DNA of 33,509 bases from positions 1 through 33,509 of the forward strand of contig NZ_BAFX01000105.1 in the NCBI RefSeq assembly GCF_000308815.1, in the 5' to 3' direction. Below are positions 30,703-33,509 of the stretch, in pieces. This DNA comes from Nocardia concava NBRC 100430. GTDB taxonomy: Bacteria; Actinomycetota; Actinomycetes; Mycobacteriales; Mycobacteriaceae. Position numbers and translations under genes: made by a program. The notes beneath the pieces are model-generated. The model searched no databases. It worked only from the letters and a program-made list of their open reading frames with translations, and was not told the origin of the DNA. How positions within the stretch are numbered: the stretch's first letter is position 1; the number at the start of each line of letters is the position of its first letter.

Positions 30703-31923
30703 CTAGAAGCCTCCCTTCGCTCCGGCCAGTCCGGCCGCCTTCGCCCGCTCGACCACCTGCGGCAGCGCGGCCAGCAGGGCGTCGATATCGGCGTCGGTCG
30801 AATTGTGTCCCAATGTGAATCGCAGGGATCCGCGCGCCAGCGCCGGTTCCACACCCATGGCCAGCAGCACATGGGAGGGTCCGGCCACGCCGGCATTGCA
30901 CGCGGATCCGGTCGAGCATTCGATCCCGGCGGCGTCGAGCAGCATGAGCAGCGAATCGCCCTCGCAGCCGGGGAACGTGAAGTGGGCATTGCCGGGCATG
31001 CGCAGATCGCTGGTCGCGCCGTTGAGCACCGCGTCCGGCACGGCGGCGCGCACGCCGTCGATGAGCCGATCCCGCAGCCGCTCCAATTCCAGTGTGCGCA
31101 CGGTCAATCCGGCGACGGTCTCGCGGATCGCGGCCGCCAGTCCGGCCGCCGCGGGCACATCCGAGGTCCCCGAGCGCAGGTCACGCTCGTGCCCGCCGCC
31201 GTGCAGCAGCGGCACCGCGGGCACCGTGCGACCCAGCAGCAGCACGCCCGCGCCGTGCGGTCCGCCGACCTTGTGCCCCGCGAACGAGGCCGCGGCCAGC
31301 CCGCTGCGCGCGAAATCGATGGGCAGCTGCGCCGCCGCCTGCACCGCGTCGGAATGCATGGGCACGTCGAATTCCTGTGCCACCGCGGCCAATTCCTCGA
31401 TCGGCTGGATGGTGCCGACCTCGTTATTGGCCCACATGACGCTGACCAGCGCCGTCTCCTCGGCGAACTCGGCCAGCGCGGCGCGCAGCGTGCGCGGCGA
31501 GACGATGCCTTCCGCATCGCACTCCAGCCACGTGATCCGCGCGCCCTCGTGCTGCTCGAGCCACTCCACGGTGTCGAGCACCGCGTGATGCTCCACCGAA
31601 CTCACCAGAATCCGGTTCCGCTTCGGATCGGCGTCACGCCGCGCCCAATAGATCCCCTTGACGGCCAGATTGTCGCTCTCGGTTCCGCCCGAGGTGAAGA
31701 TCACCTCCGAGGGCCGCGCCCCCAGCCCCGCCGCGATCGACTCCCGAGCCTCCTCCAGCAGCCGCCGCGCCGCCCGCCCCGACCCGTGCAACGACGACGC
31801 GTTCCCCGTGGTCCCCAGCGCAGCACACATCGCCTCGACAGCGACCGGGAACATGGGTGTCGTGGCCGCGTGATCGAGGTAGACCGTCTGGGCACCGACC
31901 GGACCCGGGAAAGCCGACTTCAT
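30703..31923 (-). CDS. iscS: cysteine desulfurase, IscS/NifS type
   Basis: This PLP enzyme turns cysteine into alanine and delivers sulfur for tRNA thiolation and other uses. From the ATG at 31923 it has 406 residues. It shows Y-L-D-H-A-A-T-T-P near the start, S-S-L-H-G-S-G, the PLP Lys218 in S-F-A-G-H-K-V-G-G-P-H-G, and the catalytic loop S-T-G-S-A-C with Cys342. This group II-like short loop differs from the SufS group. Upstream readings add residues without family support. It is the first gene of the iscS-mnmA unit; no iscU follows, so tRNA thiolation is its main visible role. Confidence 0.97.
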   Translation of the reverse strand: MKSAFPGPVGAQTVYLDHAATTPMFPVAVEAMCAALGTTGNASSLHGSGRAARRLLEEARESIAAGLGARPSEVIFTSGGTESDNLAVKGIYWARRDADPKRNRILVSSVEHHAVLDTVEWLEQHEGARITWLECDAEGIVSPRTLRAALAEFAEETALVSVMWANNEVGTIQPIEELAAVAQEFDVPMHSDAVQAAAQLPIDFARSGLAAASFAGHKVGGPHGAGVLLLGRTVPAVPLLHGGGHERDLRSGTSDVPAAAGLAAAIRETVAGLTVRTLELERLRDRLIDGVRAAVPDAVLNGATSDLRMPGNAHFTFPGCEGDSLLMLLDAAGIECSTGSACNAGVAGPSHVLLAMGVEPALARGSLRFTLGHNSTDADIDALLAALPQVVERAKAAGLAGAKGGF

Positions 31924-32245
31924 GACCGTCCAAGGATAGCCGCCACGGTCGAGACGATATTCCCGCCATCCCCGCACCAGCAATCCGGGGAGGCGCGTCC
32001 AGGCCCGAGTCTCCACCCTCCGCCTCCGCTCCCGGCGGCGTCACAGCCCGCCGACCCCGCGACACATCCCCTCGCCGATAACCACGAACCCCCGCTCATC
32101 CGGGTTCGCCTGTGACGCGACTCATGCGGGTGGGCGAGGTCTATCCATTTCCTAACCAATGACTATCCGCTGGTGAAATGTTCTTTTCCTAGGCTGGATC
32201 CCAACGATTTCGCGGCGACGATTCGCCGACTGCCTCAGGAGCCTC
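31924..32245. other. 322-bp intergenic region
   Basis: I see no gene here. The last 100 bases (about 32140-32210) are more AT-rich (for example CCATTTCCTAACCAATGACT and TGTTCTTTTCCTAGG), which fits a promoter for the sigma-like gene at 32246, and the iscS promoter should lie near 31930-32050 on the minus strand. No clear -35/-10 pair can be assigned by eye. Confidence 0.4.
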
Positions 32246-32530
32246 ATGACCGGACAATGCAGAACACCGCATTCGGCGGCCATACGCAGGTCCGGCTCGA
32301 GCGACGTACTCGGTGCGTTGAGCCCGGTCCACCACACCGTGTTGTACCTGCGAATCGGGATGGGCTGGACGGTCGAGCGCACCGCGGAGGCCATGGGCAT
32401 CGCGCCCGAGGCCATCCGCGTCATGCAGCATCGCGCGCTCACCAGGCTTCGCGAGCAACTGTCCCAGCGTCCGACCGGCACGGCAGGTCGTTCAGCCGGG
32501 TCCGGGCGGTTCGATCACCGCGCTAGGTGA
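32246..32530 (+). CDS. small sigma-70 region 4-like protein
   Basis: This 94-residue protein starts with ATG 4 bases after AGGAG. Residues about 20-75 resemble sigma region 4: L-G-A-L-S-P-V-H-H-T-V-L-Y-L-R, then G-W-T-V-E-R-T-A-E-A-M-G-I-A-P-E-A-I-R-V-M-Q-H-R-A-L-T-R-L-R, the helix-turn-helix that reads the -35 element. There is no region 2 upstream in any frame, so it is not a full sigma factor. It may be a remnant, or a stand-alone DNA-binding regulator. The dedicated ribosome binding site and intact frame favour a real small protein. The 3' end overlaps the convergent sortase gene by 8 bases. Confidence 0.68.
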   Translation: MTGQCRTPHSAAIRRSGSSDVLGALSPVHHTVLYLRIGMGWTVERTAEAMGIAPEAIRVMQHRALTRLREQLSQRPTGTAGRSAGSGRFDHRAR

Positions 32531-33161
32531 CCGAGTCGAGGGAGGAGTAGACCACGACGTTGGATTCGTAGCTCTTGGCGGCCTGGTCGAAATTGCCGCC
32601 GCAGGTGACGATCTGGAGGGTGGCGCCGCCTCGGGGGCCGAAGACCAGTTGGTCGGGGAATTGGGATTTGAGGTACATGCGGACGTCGGTGACCTTGAAG
32701 TGGGCGGTTCTGCCGTCGGCGCGGGTCACGTCGATCAGGTCGCCGGGCTTGGACTTCTTGAGGTTGAAGAAGACGCCTTCGCCCTTGTAGGAGTCGACGT
32801 GGCCGAGGATGACCGCAGAGCCTTGTTCGCCGGGGGCGGGGCCCTTCTGGTACCAGCCTGCCTGCTGGTAGTCGGCGGGGACCTGGACCGTGCCGTCGGC
32901 ATTGAGGCCCACCGAGATCAGGGAGCCCTGCGCCTTGATCGCGGGAAAGGAGAAGGAGACCGGGGTGGATCGGGTGATCGCCGCCGCGGTCTGCACGGTG
33001 GGGACGGTCGCGGGGGCGGTGGTGGTCGCGGCCGAGTTCGAGCTGTCCGAGGACGAGCAACCCGCGACCAGGGGTGCGGCGACCGCGAGCACCGCGGCCA
33101 GCGCACCGAAGAGAGTGCGCCGGATTCGCAAGGTGCCCACAGTGTTTCGAGCAATGGTCAC
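32523..33161 (-). CDS. class F sortase-like lipoprotein lacking the usual Arg
   Basis: This 212-residue protein has a lipobox L-V-A-G-C (Cys35), so it should be lipid-anchored outside the cell. A Thr/Ala-rich linker leads to a sortase fold: V-P-A-D-Y-Q-Q-A-G-W-Y, the catalytic His121 in V-I-L-G-H-V-D, V-F-F-N-L-K-K, and Cys187 in L-Q-I-V-T-C-G-G. Class F enzymes normally have an Arg about a dozen residues later, in Y-R-D-N. Here the site reads Y-E-S-N and no Arg occurs anywhere after Cys187. Transpeptidation may therefore be weak, altered or absent. The GTG overlaps the stop of the upstream repeat protein gene by 4 bases. Confidence 0.9.
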   Translation of the reverse strand: MTIARNTVGTLRIRRTLFGALAAVLAVAAPLVAGCSSSDSSNSAATTTAPATVPTVQTAAAITRSTPVSFSFPAIKAQGSLISVGLNADGTVQVPADYQQAGWYQKGPAPGEQGSAVILGHVDSYKGEGVFFNLKKSKPGDLIDVTRADGRTAHFKVTDVRMYLKSQFPDQLVFGPRGGATLQIVTCGGNFDQAAKSYESNVVVYSSLDSVT

Positions 33162-33509
33162 TTGGCGCTCACCACGTTCGCCATGCCGCCCGCGCCGGTT
33201 TCCGGTGCGCCCTTGGGGATTACGTAGCCGCCGGCCGGGACCTGGTCGGTGACCGCGATGCCGCCGGGGATGCCGGTGGTCGCGCCGACGGGAATCGTCA
33301 TGCCCTGCACCACATCCGCGCCGGCCGCCCCGGCTCCCGCGACAACCAGGTCGACGCCGCCGAGGCCACCGCCCTGGACAGTGCCGCCGATATTGGTGTT
33401 GCCGCCTACCTGGACACCGCCGTTGGCATTGCCGCCGATGTTCGTGTTGCCGCCGACCTGCACGCCACCGTTGGCATCACCGCCGATGTTGGTGTTCCCG
33501 CCTACCTGG
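33158..33509 (-). CDS. Gly/Asn-rich repeat protein, 5' end outside the window
   Basis: The partial protein (116 codons visible) starts beyond the window edge on the minus strand. It holds tandem 16-residue repeats VGGNTNIGGDANGGVQ, then a hydrophobic Gly/Ala/Val stretch (G-G-V-D-L-V-V-A-G-A-G-A-A-G-A-D-V-V) and a Pro/Gly-rich tail. Near the end is A-P-E-T-G, which resembles an LPxTG sorting motif, but no hydrophobic helix and basic tail follow. The stop overlaps the sortase start (GTGA), so both are made together. It is probably an exported surface or wall-associated protein; the signal peptide would be outside the window. Confidence 0.75.
   Translation of the reverse strand, partial: QVGGNTNIGGDANGGVQVGGNTNIGGNANGGVQVGGNTNIGGTVQGGGLGGVDLVVAGAGAAGADVVQGMTIPVGATTGIPGGIAVTDQVPAGGYVIPKGAPETGAGGMANVVSAK
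33383..33508 (-). repeat. 48-bp in-frame tandem repeat
   Basis: Two full units (33458-33505 and 33410-33457) and a partial unit (33383-33409) encode the 16-residue repeat VGGNTNIGGxANGGVQ. Units differ mainly at third codon positions, so the protein sequence is under selection. More copies probably continue beyond the edge. Confidence 0.9.

Noticed and set aside
29794..32115. 773-codon plus-strand open frame opposite mnmA and iscS
   Set aside because: It is antisense to two certain genes with intact catalytic motifs. The translation is His/Arg/Gly-rich with no domain, as expected for a GC-driven shadow frame.
33180..33230. A-P-E-T-G in the repeat protein taken as a true LPxTG sorting signal
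   Set aside because: The needed hydrophobic helix and basic tail after the motif are missing, so I kept it only as a suggestive element in a finding.
33383..33508. regular 48-bp repeats considered as a CRISPR array
   Set aside because: The units are contiguous without spacers, stay in frame, and vary at third codon positions, so they are a protein repeat.
1..33509. tRNA, rRNA, riboswitch, insertion sequence or prophage genes
   Set aside because: I looked for cloverleaf ends, transposase and integrase motifs and known leader elements and found none that could be supported.

Overview
The window looks like a chromosomal piece of a mycolic-acid actinomycete, most likely Nocardia. It is GC-rich throughout, with strong G/C at third codon positions and frequent GTG starts. 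Gene order resembles the Mycobacterium tuberculosis Rv3010c-Rv3025c neighbourhood (pfkA, gatA, gatC, an ACT-domain gene, ligA, a MetE-like gene, mnmA, iscS). Genus and synteny are recalled from general knowledge, not from a search.

Layout. 1-2.8 kb: a single-pass membrane protein, with a possible frameshift at the window edge, followed by two tandem lipoproteins with penicillin-recognising motifs. 2.9-3.9 kb: pfkA. 4.1-5.5 kb: a CGNR zinc-finger protein divergent from an AhpD-like gene and a small membrane protein; the shared intergenic region carries three copies of one octamer. 5.55-7.2 kb: an XRE/DUF397 regulator pair and a small Cys-containing ORF. 7.2-16 kb: a signalling block with a histidine kinase, a response regulator, a C-terminally anchored Ser/Thr kinase, a phospholipase A2-like protein coupled to an Abhydrolase_9 membrane hydrolase, and a Ser/Thr kinase fused to an ADP-ribosylglycohydrolase. 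16.2-22.9 kb: gatA-gatC, the ACT-domain gene, two secreted proteins, a GNAT acetyltransferase and ligA. 23-27.8 kb: an F420/FMN-type oxidoreductase, an AAA ATPase, a membrane protein, a secreted protein, and a TIGR00027-type methyltransferase divergent from a TetR regulator. 27.9-32 kb: the MetE-like gene and the iscS-mnmA tRNA thiolation operon. 32.2-33.5 kb: a small sigma-region-4-like protein and a repeat protein translationally coupled to a class F sortase-like lipoprotein.

The most interesting items are: the kinase-ADP-ribosylglycohydrolase fusion; the octamer operator candidate between the CGNR and AhpD genes; the sortase-like protein with no Arg after its Cys, coupled to a Gly/Asn repeat protein; the phospholipase A2/Abhydrolase_9 pair; and two families of dispersed 55-bp and 75-bp palindromes whose stems carry compensatory changes. 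No tRNA, rRNA, CRISPR array, insertion sequence or prophage was recognised. The long antisense open frames opposite the kinases, mnmA, iscS, gatA and ligA are GC-driven shadows.
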